Assembly: GCF_000150275.1 (NCBI RefSeq)
Contig: NW_002060948.1
Span: 383,066-447,065 of the forward strand
Direction of reading: 5' to 3'
Length of the DNA stretch: 64,000 nucleotides
DNA from: Trichoplax adhaerens
Lineage: Eukaryota; Placozoa; Uniplacotomia; Trichoplacea; Trichoplacidae
The translations under genes and the position numbers were made by a program. Each line of letters begins with the position of its first letter. The stretch's first letter is position 1. A model generated the notes under the pieces. The model was not told the origin of the DNA. It saw nothing but the letters and a program-made list of their open reading frames with translations, and did no database searches. Below are positions 50,726 to 63,517 of this stretch, piece by piece.

Positions 50726-53419
50726 TAAAGTGTTGATAACAGTAATTGAGAGATCGAAGGTGCTGCTTAATGATTAACTAGATTTACTTCTAAAAGCAAA
50801 TATGATGATAGAATAAAACAGTCGTGAAAAACGTCTTTGATTATCATAAAACTGATGAAGATGAATAAAAAAGCCAAACCATTACTGCCTGATCTATACT
50901 TGAGGATGTATTAACATGCAGGTATGATTAATTAATTTTAACTAGTTAACCGATGATAACTTATAACGGAACTGGTCTATGTTACCATTAATATCACAAC
51001 GGTGATATCGATAAAGAGTGATACTCCCATCTATTTCGTCAAGATTAATACCAGTAACAAGAACTAAGTAAAACAAAATTAGAGATGGAGAAGCACTTAC
51101 CAGCAATTAGCAAAGTAAAGCTTAAATCTTGTCCAATCCCGATAGCAAAGGGAAATCAGCGTTTAGACAACTGGCGATTGCCTACAAGCTCTAATGTGCA
51201 CTGTGATTATTACTGCGATGATATACTGTTGTACGTATAGGTTAGAGTATAAAATTACTAATTACCCTATTTCAGTCTTCTATACTATCTGCAATCTCAT
51301 AATGATTGCTTTACTCAATACAATAGACTGTAGCTAGGGCAGCTAGTATTCCATGAGTATGCATATTATTATAATATGATCATGGTTACAGTTCCGGATC
51401 TCTCTTCTACCATTAATATAACCAGTATTACTATCAATTATATAGTTAACTGATAGCAACTGTGACAACAGTACTAACCACTGGCTATACAAATAAGGTT
51501 ATAATTTTTAATCAATACAAACTAGATCAGGGTTGGGCTTATTTCTATTATTTTGGTTGATAGGTGGGGAGTCAAAAGTATAATATTCGTAAGGGCTATA
51601 TTTAACTACCCAGTCCCACCCAAGTAAAAGGAAGGGCCGTGACGTGGATGATAATAAAAAACACATGTATGGTCTTTTAGTAATTTATTCAAATCTCTAT
51701 ATCATAAAATCTACTCGTTAACGAATGTTAAAGCTTAAAACAAATGTATAGAGATAGATGACATATAATTGTATAATTCTAATTACAGCCTGTCTCGACC
51801 ACACCCACTCAGAATTCAATATCTGTCATAATAGTTAGCAATCTTTACAACGTCTTCAAAGCATTGCTGTATACTTACAATGAATTAATTTAATCCTGAA
51901 ATTAAATAGTGTAGCTGCAAAGGTATACCAGTCTTGTTTGGATTGTGGAATACCGTTTTTCTCGGATAGAAATAATTATCAGCTACAGAATTGTAATACT
52001 TTATCAACGTTGTTTAATTATTAGTATGAGCAGATAGCAATTAATTTAAACATGAATGTTGAGACGGTTTTACGATAAGTCTTTATTTGAACGCCTGTCC
52101 TGCTCCTTACTCTTACATGTACAACCGTCGCAGCTGGTCCCTTATCCAGTGATTATATATATATAGTTGTATATCAAACGTTATCATACCGGACTATCTA
52201 TCCCTAATACCTTAATACAGTATTCATGTTTAAAGTGTACCAACTACCAAGTCATAAGCTACACATCGAATACTATGAACCACACGAATGGACATACAAA
52301 GACGTATATCGTCGCAAATGTTGCGGTAATCACCACAATTTGAATCCTTGATGACATGCAATCTCTCATTAACTGTATTTAAATAAAAGGAAAACAACAT
52401 GACCATGACGAGGCAACAATAGAACGTGTATTTCTATCATAGTTATATATCAACGCATTTGATTTTAAAATTACAACTACGCGTATTACAGCCACCTAGT
52501 ATATTAGCCTTGTTTTGATTGTTCAAGTGCCATTTATCTCCGGATATGGACGACTTGATATCAATCGTAGATATGAGATTTTTCATACAACACCGTGAAT
52601 TAGTGACATGCAGCTGCAGATAATTAATTAAAACAACGCAAGCGTCGCAGTAATCGCTACAACTTTCATTCACAATGCTTTGCATGATATCTGTATTGTA
52701 TTTTAAATGTCTCGACATAAGTCATTTTGAAATGAAAGATTTCTCCTATACTTCTATAACCTAAATATTACATTATGAATTATGGATAGCACGGATGCTA
52801 CTATAATCGTAGGGGATTTTTATCGTGATAATATATAAAATATTTCTTGTACTTCAAATACTGCGAATCGATACTATAATGTACAAATAAAAACTAAACA
52901 TGTACTCGTACTCTTATAATTTCAAATTTAGCATCGTAATCTTAATACGATCTCGGCATCTACCTTTAATATAAGCACTAACACCTGCATAAATATTCAG
53001 AAGTGAAAAACATCGTAAATCAATGATTGATTATAAATTAACTCTAAAAAAGCTGTAGCCTACATGCCCTAATTTGACTTTCTCCGAAGAACGCAAAATG
53101 AGTTAATACTGGCTAATTGCCAATATCTGTTTGCTTATTCCGTCGTCAATTTTTCAAAAAAGTTTTATTTGTTTAACAGCATATTCTGTACGATCGTATT
53201 AAATCGAATTAACATAATTTGTACGAGTATTAAATAGTCAGTTTGATCATTAACTATCACATATAAAACACAACCGATATGGTTTATCAAATAAATCAGC
53301 TAATAATTCGATATATAACACATGCTCATAACAACTTCCTTTAGTTTCTAACGGATGATCATAACATAGATATCATCCTATTCCTAGATTAAGATCCATA
53401 CCACTCATTATTATTGATA
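50726..53419. other. Intergenic, no confident gene
   Basis: Mostly AT-rich non-coding sequence. Two related segments (around 52305-52360 and 52630-52690, each with GTCGCANnnGTnGCnGTAATC) suggest an old duplication. The minus frame 52443-52718 overlaps the second and is cysteine-rich, but no family or splice context supports it. Confidence 0.4.
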
Positions 53420-53470
53420 TTAATCCCTATAATTTGGATTATAAAGTTCTTTAAATAATTCGTTATCAAA

Positions 53471-56400
53471 TTAAATATGGTCAACGACGAATACTAACCT
53501 GTAAGATTTCTTCTCATAAAATTTAACACGACGTTTGCGTACAGATCTGAATTACAGAAGTGAGCATAATGAATTAAATTTATAATTTAGTTCGAGAAAA
53601 AACATCTATTTATTTCTTATACTATATAACACTGCTAGATTCTTACCCAACTGGTTTTCGAGACTCAATAATGCCCCTTCTTTGGAAGCTCTTAAATCGA
53701 TCTTTGAATAGGTTGCCTTCCACCTAAAATAAATAGGTTATTAATCTACAATAACGTATTCTAAATCAATTTTAAAGCAACGCATTTAATTGTTCAACAT
53801 TGCAAGCCGTACCGATGATGTTCTTAAGGAGCCTGTTAACTCGGTACTAAGTTTAATATCTATTTTCGGTTCTTCATAACTACATGAAAGCTCAGGAATA
53901 GAACGGGTAATAGCAAAGATAAAAGTAATTCGAAAAATTTCACGATGGCACTCTGAAGAGATGTACCAATTCTATTCCTAAATAAATCTTTAATTAATTC
54001 ATTAGCAAAGTAGATAAAATAGATACGGGAGTTTTCCAAGCCGCTTAGGCATATGTCTACTATTTGCTAGCTTTAGCTCTTTCGTTTGCTGCTTTTTAGA
54101 AGATATTTCTTCAACTTCATTTAATTTACTTTTAATTTTTCTTAATCTATGATGCAAAAATATTTAGACGCGTTATTAACAAACAATGCTATTCATACAT
54201 GATATATTATCTCAAAATATACCATCTATCAGTTTTTACGAAAGCTTGGCATAAATAGTACAAAATACCTGTAAATATCTTGCATTCTAGACTTTTTCAA
54301 TTTTACGTCGTTATTGGCCATAGCCTAATTCGTTAGAGCAGCGGTAATAACATTAAGTTCACCGATCAATTAGCTAAATAACGTATACAAATGATAACGC
54401 CGCAAACCCGTAATTTCCTAATCTTTTTTAATCTTTTTTCTCGTAATGTTAGCCTTCTCCTAGCTCCTGTTCTAGTATTACCAACAGCGATATCATCATC
54501 AGACGCGCTACTGTTTACGTCATCTTCGTTTTCTTCCGTTTGAAACAGCCCACATGACATTTCTTCTTTCCATGTTGTCTAAGAATTTAAGAAAATTTTT
54601 AACGCTTTTAAATAACTATTTACGATCCCAAAACTAATATGAACACTAAATACGACTATACCACATCGTTCTGAAAGTTCTCTGGTAGCGCTAGCTTTCG
54701 ATCTAATTTTTCTTGCTTTTTCAGTGATTTCATCTCTTCATCTATTGCATCACGCAGCAATACCTATTTAGGAATTAATCATAACGTTATAAACATGCAC
54801 GTTACAGCTAACATCTAGATGCCACTACAAAAATTTATAGTCATACAAGCGGCGCTACAGTATACTCGGAAATAACCAGTGCTAACGGAATGGTCGCAAT
54901 GTAATGGTCCCAGAACTGTAGATGTAGTGATATCAAGCAGGTGATAAGAAATTGTGTGCGGAACATTTGACTGACCTGATGATCATCATAAGCTGGATTA
55001 TATGATGCTCCTGAGCTACATATTTGAACATTAGGCACTTCTGTTTCGATTTTTGCAACACTAACAGGTCGCTAAAAATAAATTATATAGTTCTAAACCG
55101 GTAGCAAACATAATATACATCTAAACCAGATCTCTTACGTGGCGCATACGGAATACTAGCAAATTATGAAAATAGTTCCACAAAATTGCATTTAATAATA
55201 ACGTAATCAAGAACATATTTACTGACCATTGCAAATAGAATACCTTGTATTGATCTTTTGTCGTAGAAGCTATTTGATCACCCTTCTTTATTCCTTTCGA
55301 ATCTAATGTAGTGAATATAAATTAAGTATTACCTGACAGAAATCAGCAAAGTGCTTGGCATAAGTCATTCCTTCGTATTTAATACTAAGGGTAAAACGAT
55401 ATCTTGAATATTAAATAAGTTATTTATTGAATACTAAAGACAAAACGATATTGTGAAGACGAATATTAGTATAGCTAATATATTTACTGTTAGCGGCCAG
55501 ACTTTCATCACTTTGCCACAGGCTGTAAACTTGCTGTGAATTACTATTGTCAGGTACTTTTTCTTTACTATTACTAGTCTTCCCAATCAGTTTTTTTTTC
55601 TTTTTCAGCTCTAGATCCAAATTATAATCTTTACTATTGGTTTTCCTTTTTATTGCTTCTACTTTAGAAACTGGTTTTAGGAGAGACTCGATCGTTAAAG
55701 GTTTCCGCTTTCTATTTTTCTTCTCTTTTATCGCCGGCACTATACATAAGATAGGTAAGAATAGTAAGATATAGCTATGGCAAGAAGATCGCCGTTGGCT
55801 CAGACATACATGACATTATTTCTATAACTATACCATCAATTACTGTTACTTCTTGATCATCATAATTGCAAAACGACAGAAGATTTTCACTTCATCAAAC
55901 TGTATCGATAATAATAATACAGTATTGCTTTTTCTTAGTCTATTTACCTTGATCCGATTTCGCATCTTCTGTGCCTCTTTCAACGTAAAACAGCTCGTCA
56001 TTGCTCTTCAAAGATGCTGGGCCTCTATAATATATATAATTATTTCAGTAAAGCGGGCAGACGAAAACTGTTGTAATTACGCTAAGATACTATATATGTT
56101 ACGTGGCAATCCTTGGTAACGTAGCATTTATAGTCTTAGAATATGCGGTGTGTAGCTGTAGCAATATAACATGATACCACTCTACTGTGCATATTCGTCC
56201 ATGCTGAATATAGGTCCTAGTTATGCTCAATAAACAAGTGCGCAAGTATCACCAGCATGGTGTTCGACTAGTTTTATATAATTACAGAGAATATCTTTAG
56301 AAAACCTAATGTTTTAGATTGTTCACAAACACTATCATTACTCAGACGTATTATGTGAATTTAAAAAGGCTAACTAGAAGTTCTTTCTACCTGGTTATAG

Positions 56401-56767
56401 ACAACCATATCAGATAACCTATAATTATTTATCAGCATGCACTACGGCAAGCAACCTGTTAAACATGATTGATAGTAACGATGAAGTGATTGTCCTTAAT
56501 GCTTATTCATGACCACTTTGTATTGAAAATATGATATGCATAACGATGATTACGAGTACCGCATAGTTATCCGTAAGAACTACTCGAAGCAAACCTTAGA
56601 CATGATTACATTTACTGAAACTAGCATAAACAATTTCATTAGCCATTGTTCCTTTACCCTAGTCTTTCATCTCTACGAACTTCTTCCAGGTGAGCTTCAA
56701 CATCAGAAATGTCTGTCTTCTTCCTCCAAACAGATTTCGATTTCTTGCTATATCTTTTCCTGACCAT
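53471..56767 (-). CDS. NOP53: NOP53 (GLTSCR2), 60S ribosome biogenesis factor
   Basis: NOP53 is a nucleolar factor that recruits the exosome helicase to pre-60S particles for 7S/5.8S processing. Exons, all in phase: 56767-56658 (MVRKRYSKKSKSVWRKKTD, then VEAHLEEVRRDERLG), 56024-55948 (SNDELFYVERG), 55739-55488 (RKRKPLTIESLLKPVSKVEA; VYSLWQSDES), 55302-55244, 55071-54976 (SSGASYNPAYDDHQ, the family hallmark), 54763-54662 (EKLDRKLALPENF), 54578-54408 (acidic then LTLREKRLKKIRK), 54324-54269, 54146-54027 (RHMPKRLGKL), 53879-53813 (YEEPKIDIKLSTELTGSLR), 53723-53647 (GNLFKDRFKSFQRRGIIESR) and 53546 onward (VRKRRVKFYEKKSYR). The last exon reads to TAA at 53471. Alternatively it splices at 53499 (gttagt) to 53426 and stops at 53420, giving ..SYRD. 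Highly charged, as expected of the family. It starts about 360 bp from the divergent tRNA gene. Confidence 0.94.
55333..55384 (-). other. Exon-like 52-nt segment inside a NOP53 intron
   Basis: On the minus strand CCTTAG precedes and CAG|GTAATA follows a 52-nt block. If spliced between the third and fourth NOP53 exons it would introduce TGA after six codons, so it would act as a truncating (poison) exon. It may equally be chance. Confidence 0.2.
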
Positions 56768-57128
56768 GTTGCCACTACTCGTTTGTTGTAATTCTGTATT
56801 CCTACTAATAGAACTTAATTTCCTTTAGCAATCACGAACTCAATAACTGCTGCACCTAAAAAATATCCTCAATTCAAGTAATGTAGTCAAGCATGGATGT
56901 CTTGAACTGGTCTTCAGCATTGTGCTAGCAAATCATCTTCCCCGGCAGCTTTCTTTAGTTCCATATGAACTGATTACACTGTTTAGCACAGTAGATAGCC
57001 ATACTAACTTAAGTCTCTTACAGTATTGCACACTGTCCTGTACAGTACAATCTACAGTATACAGTACTGTACAGAATCCAACAAAATTTAAGTTTATATA
57101 CTAAAAATATTAAATTGAAGCAACGTAT
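56768..57128. promoter_or_regulatory. Divergent NOP53/tRNA-Ser intergenic region
   Basis: This 361-bp gap separates the NOP53 start codon from the tRNA gene transcribed the other way. It contains clustered ACAGTAC/GTACTGT words at 57035-57075. No TATA box is obvious. A shared regulatory role is inferred from position only. Confidence 0.3.
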
Positions 57129-57210
57129 GACGAGGTGGCCGAGTGGTTAAGGCGATGGACTGCTAATCCATTGGGCTCTGCCCGCGTGGGTTCGAATCCC
57201 ATCCTCGTCG
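57129..57210 (+). tRNA. tRNA-Ser(GCT)
   Basis: The 82-nt sequence folds as a class II tRNA. The acceptor stem GACGAGG pairs with CCTCGTC before a G discriminator. The anticodon loop CTGCTAA (stem ATGGA/TCCAT) places anticodon GCT at 57162-57164, reading AGC/AGU serine codons. A long variable arm (GGGCTCTGCCC) is typical of serine, and the T arm is GTGGGTTCGAATCCCAT. Internal A box (from TGGCCGAGTGG at 57136) and B box (GGTTCGAATCC at 57189-57199) are intact. There is no intron and no encoded CCA. Confidence 0.98.
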
Positions 57211-57225
57211 TTTAAATACGATATA

Positions 57226-57233
57226 TTTTTTTT
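57226..57233 (+). terminator. RNA polymerase III T-run terminator
   Basis: Eight consecutive T residues lie 15 nt after the tRNA end, the standard Pol III termination signal. Confidence 0.9.
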
Positions 57234-59709
57234 ATTTTCAATTACCCTCTAAATCCCAACAAATTCATAATACTGGAAAATAAGCTATATAAGTCTTATA
57301 ATTTTTGCAGACGAGTCTTAAATTCATAATAAATAACGGTAATTAAACATTTGCAAATTCATCCTCGAGTTCAAAAACTTAGAAAATGTTACTTTCCTGC
57401 CTTTGATTTTAGTAATGATTATTATTTATAGTGTATAATTCGTAAAATCAATGATTTGGCTGCTTGAATTACTGGATTAGCCTACAGTCATGATTACCAG
57501 ACATTTTCTAGCAGTCGATATTGCAGTATACTCCAGCATGCATACTGTAGATGAATCAGGTGAAAATTGTGGAGTAGTCCCTGGCTGAGTACAGTAGTCG
57601 CTATTGAATAGCGGCGTTGCGTTCGTGAGAGAAAACAAATCGTTCAATAAATATTCCATCTAGCTGCATAATGCAGACTGTTGAAGGTAGCTTATAGGAC
57701 GGTAAATTACGATCTTATTTGATCTTATTTGTACAAGTAGTACTCTGGAATGCGTGAAGGGCGTGTTTGCGATTGGTTATTATTCATGATTTTCATATTA
57801 CCCTTATCGACTGTCTTCGTTCACAGTTAATAGTTTAATAGTATAATTATCACTTTATGTGTATATTCTGTCATAGTAGATTTTATTTCCGGACTACTGT
57901 AGTATCTTATATGATTATTCCTTTGCCAGGAGCACTGAAATTATAATTAATCAGTTTGATTTATTTGATAGTATGCAGTTTTTTAATATTAACGGCTGCA
58001 TATTAACCTTAATAGATTGTTCAGTAAGTATCACTCTCTTATTTCATCTTTAATAACAAAATGCGATATATATGACTACGTAATACGTGTAACTAAATCA
58101 ATGGCAACTTCTATCTTTGCAAATCGAAACATCATCTGATACAAGATTATACTTTGTACCATGCAAACCATCTTCTGCTCGTATGTCGGCTAAATATTGA
58201 AATGTATTAGATAGATGATGGTCGTCGCTTTAATTTAATTTCTTTAGATAGTTCTCGTAAATTTTCGCATGGCAAATCCAACTTTATTAATAACTTCTAT
58301 TTTAAATCTGTAGTTTTCGATTACGCTACGATAAACGTATGCACATCATAGTCATAGTACAGGATGTGTACTGTATAGCTTCACAACTGAATTTTTTAGT
58401 AGCAAATAGGTATAGTAGTACAGTAGTAATACTTTTGTATAGTATCGTACATTAGGATCAATTACACTAATCACAAGAATAGATGCAATTTATCATCGTT
58501 ATTTTGTTTTTGCTATAAATATGCGTGTATGTGTAGATATAAATTTTATACACTATTCACTACAGAATTCAGTTCATTCAAAATAAATATTTCAAATCAA
58601 TCTATTCTAAATTTAAGAAATGACTAAATGTATATGTCGGAGTACGGACTACTAAGAAAAAAATTGCATCGGGCTTTTTCTAGTAGTCCATAGCAGAAGC
58701 TACGCGATGCTTTTGACAATTTCATAACTACATTACTAATTTAATTGATTCTGTACCTACGTACGAATATTGGTATACAAGGAATTATACGTGAATATGA
58801 AATATCCTCATTACTGAGTTTATGTTACTAAAAAACCTTACATAGTCCTAAGTACTAAAGTAAATAGTAGATTTTGAACAATAATTACCTAGCGCAGGTA
58901 AATTATATTTATGTAGGCAAGCATTTTAATTACAATTTACCGCGGAATCATTCATTCATAAGAACGTGTTGCATGTAAAGTTATATCGATCGATAATATA
59001 GTCTAACGGAATCGGTTTGTAATCAATATTTTCCTATTTATTCCCACATTGTCTTGAATCTGTTAATAATTAATATATCAATGCCGTTACGCAGACTTTC
59101 TAAATAGCTATATTTACACGAGGTTACGTAGTCGAAATAGGTTTATCATTTTGTAAACGCTAAAATGATTTCGAAAATTATCGTCGTTCATACGCAACAG
59201 ATGTTCACCTTTCGCGAATTGACCATAGATAAAATAATTTAGAAAATCCACTACATACTTAAAGGAATAGCATATTATTTTTTGACATTTATCTTGCATA
59301 ACACGATTTAACGAATGAACAGTGAGTAAGTAAACAAGCTGTACTCACTCAGCTTTGTAATATGCAGCAAGATGGATTAAATCAAGAAACGTTTAACATT
59401 GTTGTGCGATGGTTTGCAATTAGACTATTGCTGATTATCCCTCGCATTCCGAGGTATACCAGAAACAAGTCTTACTCAATACCTGAGCTGTACACATACG
59501 AATACATAACTTTAGTTAGACACTGTAATAAGTAGTAAATGTTACAATGTTCTGTCATCACGTCATTATAAGATGTTGCCAGTCAAAACAAAACGAAATT
59601 TGTACACAAAGCCTTAAAATAACTCACAGGTTATAGATTCAGATAAATCTAGAAATCCATGACATACTGTATCGATATAACTCGCGATTACAGACAACTT
59701 TTACGACAC
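57234..59709. other. Intergenic, no gene seen
   Basis: AT-rich sequence between the tRNA and the TIMM50 stop codon. Short minus frames (57477-57659 and 59114-59299) have no family resemblance. A foldback at 58647-58689 is listed separately. Confidence 0.5.
58647..58689. repeat. Short inverted repeat, GGACTACTA/TAGTAGTCC
   Basis: GGACTACTA at about 58647-58655 is exactly complementary to TAGTAGTCC at 58681-58689, with a 25-nt loop rich in A and T runs. The arm sequence is the same as that of the hairpin at 8507-8546. Confidence 0.65.
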
Positions 59710-62139
59710 TTATTTTGATTTTTCATTAGTTGTGGAACTACCAAACCATCCCGACCACCAGGTGTTAGAATTAGATTGTGGTGAAACATTGCTATCGCTC
59801 TTTCCTGTAGCGGGCGGTTCAGAAATGGCAGGAACTGGTACTGACAAATCCGTTGGCCCTTCGAAATTCTGATCTTCTTGCCTTGCTTCCTAAACAGCGA
59901 TAGAAGCCCAAAACATGACTTAATATTAATCACCAGGCATGATATCATGTATAATTTTAACTACCGGTGCGCTCCTCGAGCCAAAGAGCTTTCCTGTAAA
60001 GCCGCCAGAAGACCATCTGTTATTAGCAGCACCACGTTCTCGTTGCAGTTTTGTTCTACGTTGTTCCTCTTCAAGGAAACGGGCTTGGTTCGCTTTAAAT
60101 ACTTCCAGCATATCATCACCTTGTTGACGATAAAAATCTAGGACAGTGCGAACGTCACTTACACCGGAAGTTGCTATTGCTATTATAATATGAAAAAAAG
60201 TTCTAATTTGGTAATTCAATCAGACAACATACCCAAATCATTTAACAACATCAGATGCATTACTTCGTAAAAATGGAATTAAATCAAACAAAGTTGTATC
60301 GGATGGATCACCATCCCATCTCTTTAAGTGAACAGCATTACTCTCATTTAATTTGGTTGCATTTCGATCCCAATCAACGACGATAACTTTGGAAAGATCA
60401 CGGTTAAGAGCAGACATGTCCTAAACCAAAGATTAGATTAAATATATTTATGCTATATAAACGCACAAAAACTTCGGATATACTATACGACTGTAACCTT
60501 GATATGATGACCATTTTTGTATAAGGTGGAATCTCTAAACAACCTATACATGATGCAACCTTCTGAATCTAGCTTGTCAATGACTGGCATAGCGCCCTGA
60601 TAAAAATCGCATATATAAGAAAAATAATATTACGTCACGAGTTATAGCCAAAGAAAGCACAGAGGCACAAAGTAATTGACTTACCATTCCTCCCTCACAA
60701 GTAAAAATAACAATTTCAAAAAGTGGAGGAGCACATTGTCTGAGAAGAGCATCAACACCTGGTCTTTTCCTAAAACGCCATCCCGTAGCTCTCTAAAAAT
60801 TAATACCCCAATATTTCGTTAAGCAGTTGATTTTAAATTCCCGTGGTATCTGTCCAAATGTAAAGTCTCAATTAAGTACAGTTTTTAAAGGCTTACATCG
60901 TACTCAGGATGTACCAATATGTCTGTCATCTCCAAGACCAATGTATAAGGTGGTTGATAGTATGGTTCAGTTAAAGGGTCAGGCAATAATTTGGGGCTGA
61001 TTGGATCGGAGAAGTACTGAAAGAACGTAAAACGTTATTTTAATCCTTGCCAAATGTAAATTACAATCCGTACTTCAATAAAGTATATTCCGATCAAAGC
61101 TATGCACGACTAGATTTAAAATTAGCCACTAAGATACGAATTTCGATTATAATTATTATTGCGAAGCAAATTGTATCATTCCTAGTAAAATCATATTGAG
61201 ATGGTCTATCTTGAGCTGACGATACTGGAATACTATACCTTATAGTAAATCGCTTACCTTGATAGAGTTCCTAAGTCTATCTTTTGCGCGATAAATGTAA
61301 GCCAAAGCAATGTTTTCTATTTATAGGTCATGATATAATAAAATTACTTCAAGGTAATTATAATTATGTAGAGTATGAGCTAGAGGATACTGCAATAGGC
61401 ATTTGCGCGTCATTATTTATGTAATAAAAGTTTACTGTAGCTATTTCTAAATTCTGAAATATATATTACTATAAAATTGCCAACTTGCCACAAATTGCTT
61501 GATATTATAACAGTAGCTATATTATACGATGCCAGAAATATTGCTACTATAGCACTTACTATGATCATAATTATCAATGTCCTGTAGATTTAACAAATAG
61601 ATAGAGATTAGAGATGAGCAACGATTGACTTGTAGATATAACACTTATATATCTATATCTATACATTAATTATAATTATTAGTATTGATGTATAGTTTGG
61701 GCAAAAGCAGTAACACTAAAAAGGAGTAAAGTTTACCTCCTCTGGTTCCTTCGATGGAGCCCCTAGTTGAGTAAGTATGAATCGACATAAATGCTATGAG
61801 AATGACTCTTTGATATAACTATATTCATCATCACGTTAAATAAGTCAACCTAAATCTACAGTAGATGCCAAAACTACTACATCCACTACCTGCGAAAATG
61901 ATTCCAGCAACACCAATGCCTACGGTTGTGCCAGCAAAGATTACCCATCCACGAATGCTCGGTCCTCCTTTCTTTTTTTCAGGCCGCTTGTAATACGTAC
62001 GCGTTCGGTTAGGACGTAACGAATGCAAGCTCCATTTGTTTTCTTCCGCTCTCAGCTGGTACAAGTATCTTCTACAGCCTTTCAGTAGCGTTGAATACAT
62101 ACCAATATTAAATGGTCTACTTTTTAAAATCGACATCAT
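59710..62139 (-). CDS. TIMM50: TIMM50, receptor subunit of the TIM23 mitochondrial import complex
   Basis: TIM50 receives presequence proteins in the intermembrane space and passes them to TIM23. Exon 1 (62139-61890) encodes an Arg-rich presequence ([20 protein letters not shown]) and one membrane segment ([20 protein letters not shown]). Further exons: 61762-61737, 61316-61258, 61016-60897 ([36 protein letters not shown]), 60792-60685 ([32 protein letters not shown]), 60596-60498 ([17 protein letters not shown]), 60420-60264 ([33 protein letters not shown]), 60179-59965 and 59889-59710, ending with a Ser/Pro-rich tail ([16 protein letters not shown]). The fold is FCP1/SCP-like, but the catalytic DxDx(T/V) motif is replaced by LEMTD, as in animal TIM50, so phosphatase activity is unlikely. 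Phase indicates one small exon between 61737 and 61316 is not located. In the 60179 exon I chose the donor at CCG|gtagtt because it keeps phase; the later CCTG|gtgatt would shift it. Confidence 0.95.
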
Positions 62140-63251
62140 GATGATCCAACGTGATGTCTGGCCTAAGGAAAGTGCAGCTAGGTATACAGCCTAGTAAAAT
62201 CTTGCATTGCAGTGCTCTGGTCTGCACTGTCATGTGCACACCAGAGCCCTGTGCAGTTAGTCCGCGGTGCAGTTTACAGTACAGTACAGTATGGACGGTA
62301 CTGTGCAATACATGCTACAGTACACTAATACAGTACTGTACTGGACAGTGTGCAGTAGCGTGCTAGGCCCCCATACGGTGCTGATCATCAGATTCATGTT
62401 GTAAGTAAAGTCATGGACTACTACAAGTCCAGTTAAGTTTTAAAAGAGATTCTTCGATGGAAACGTTTACAGCACTTTGGCAACACTGCCAGAAATCAAT
62501 TACTACAGTAGTCATTTCCAGTAGTGGATGACTTTGGTATTTTATAAAATTCTCTATATTGCACCACTGCAATATAACCAGTGATAAGAATGATTCTTAT
62601 TCTCTTAACGCAAATACTGTCAATCATATTCACTTGTAAATTTGTAAATTCAAAACACTAACACTCAGACTACTCAGTTCAGTACCATTCCAATTTAGAA
62701 TAGTTAGTAATCCCTGGTTGCGATTAGCGTATTTCAATAACTTTGTTAACCATGACTCTAGTTTTACAGTGTAGCATTGACTGTACAATGTGTACTGTGC
62801 ATTAAGCAATTCATGGTCTACTCTAGTCCGACTAATCCACTCTAGGCCTGTAGACGTCTCAGCACGATCATAGGACTCGCAAAGATGCCAAATTGAAACA
62901 GCAATCAAGAAATTTTCTAGTCCCATTCATTTACTCATTCACTTTCATTATATAACATATACCGTTTTACAGTACAATTAATCACGCTACCTGCACTGCC
63001 AGTAGTAGATTACGAGTACGAACGAGCTAGGAATAAAAAATAGCATGTAATTTAAGTATAAATGATCTTCATTAACTCCGCGTAAACCGATCACTTATTC
63101 TATAAATTGTTGATCTTTTCTGCCATTAATTTAAAGTGATTGGGGGCTAGATTGAATTAATAATTAATTAATTTAAGAACTAACTTCTAGTGGACAATCT
63201 TGTAATCGTTAATTTCATATCCTCTTCTTCTTGTATCATTGATCGAGCTGG
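62140..63251. other. Intergenic, TIMM50 upstream region
   Basis: No gene is seen. The segment 62205-62360 is rich in CAGTAC/GTACTG words and tryptophan/cysteine-type frames on both strands (62117-62308, 62151-62366) that I regard as artefacts. The TIMM50 promoter should lie just above 62139. The minus frame 62630-62926 has no recognisable family. Confidence 0.45.
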
Positions 63252-63517
63252 ATGGATGAGCATTATGAATATAACGACGTTGCATATTCTATTAATTTAC
63301 ACCACGTACAAGTAGGTATTACTATTGAACATCTAATTGGTAGCAGTGCTGTGCAAAATAATATTGTTAATAACGGTTGCACTTACTCTCCGCGTCACAC
63401 GGTACGATTAAAAAATTTTTTAGTATAAAGGATTCACAACGAATTGGACCACCATCGGAAATCGAAAATAATACCCGCACCCATTTAATCGCATACAACA
63501 CAGGACTGTGCATATGA
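63252..63517 (+). CDS. Unidentified coding-like segment near the right edge
   Basis: An ATG at 63252 opens 58 codons (MDEHYEYNDVAYSINLHHVQ at the start) to a TAA at 63426-63428. A second open run in a different frame, 63428-63517, encodes KDSQRIGPPSEIENNTRTHL and ends with TGA. Both have protein-like composition. An acceptor-like TTTTTTAG lies at 63423 and possible donors follow CACCAC or CAA near 63306-63312, but no combination tested by eye joins both parts in phase. It may be the 5' end of a gene continuing past 64000, or chance. Confidence 0.2.

Noticed and set aside
52443-52718. Cysteine-rich minus frame that could suggest a small secreted peptide
   Set aside because: No signal peptide, no splice partner, and part of the sequence is a diverged direct duplication; composition alone does not support a gene.
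62117-62366. Opposed frames just upstream of TIMM50 (62117-62308 minus, 62151-62366 plus)
   Set aside because: They come from CAGTAC-rich low-complexity DNA and cover the likely TIMM50 promoter and 5' UTR.
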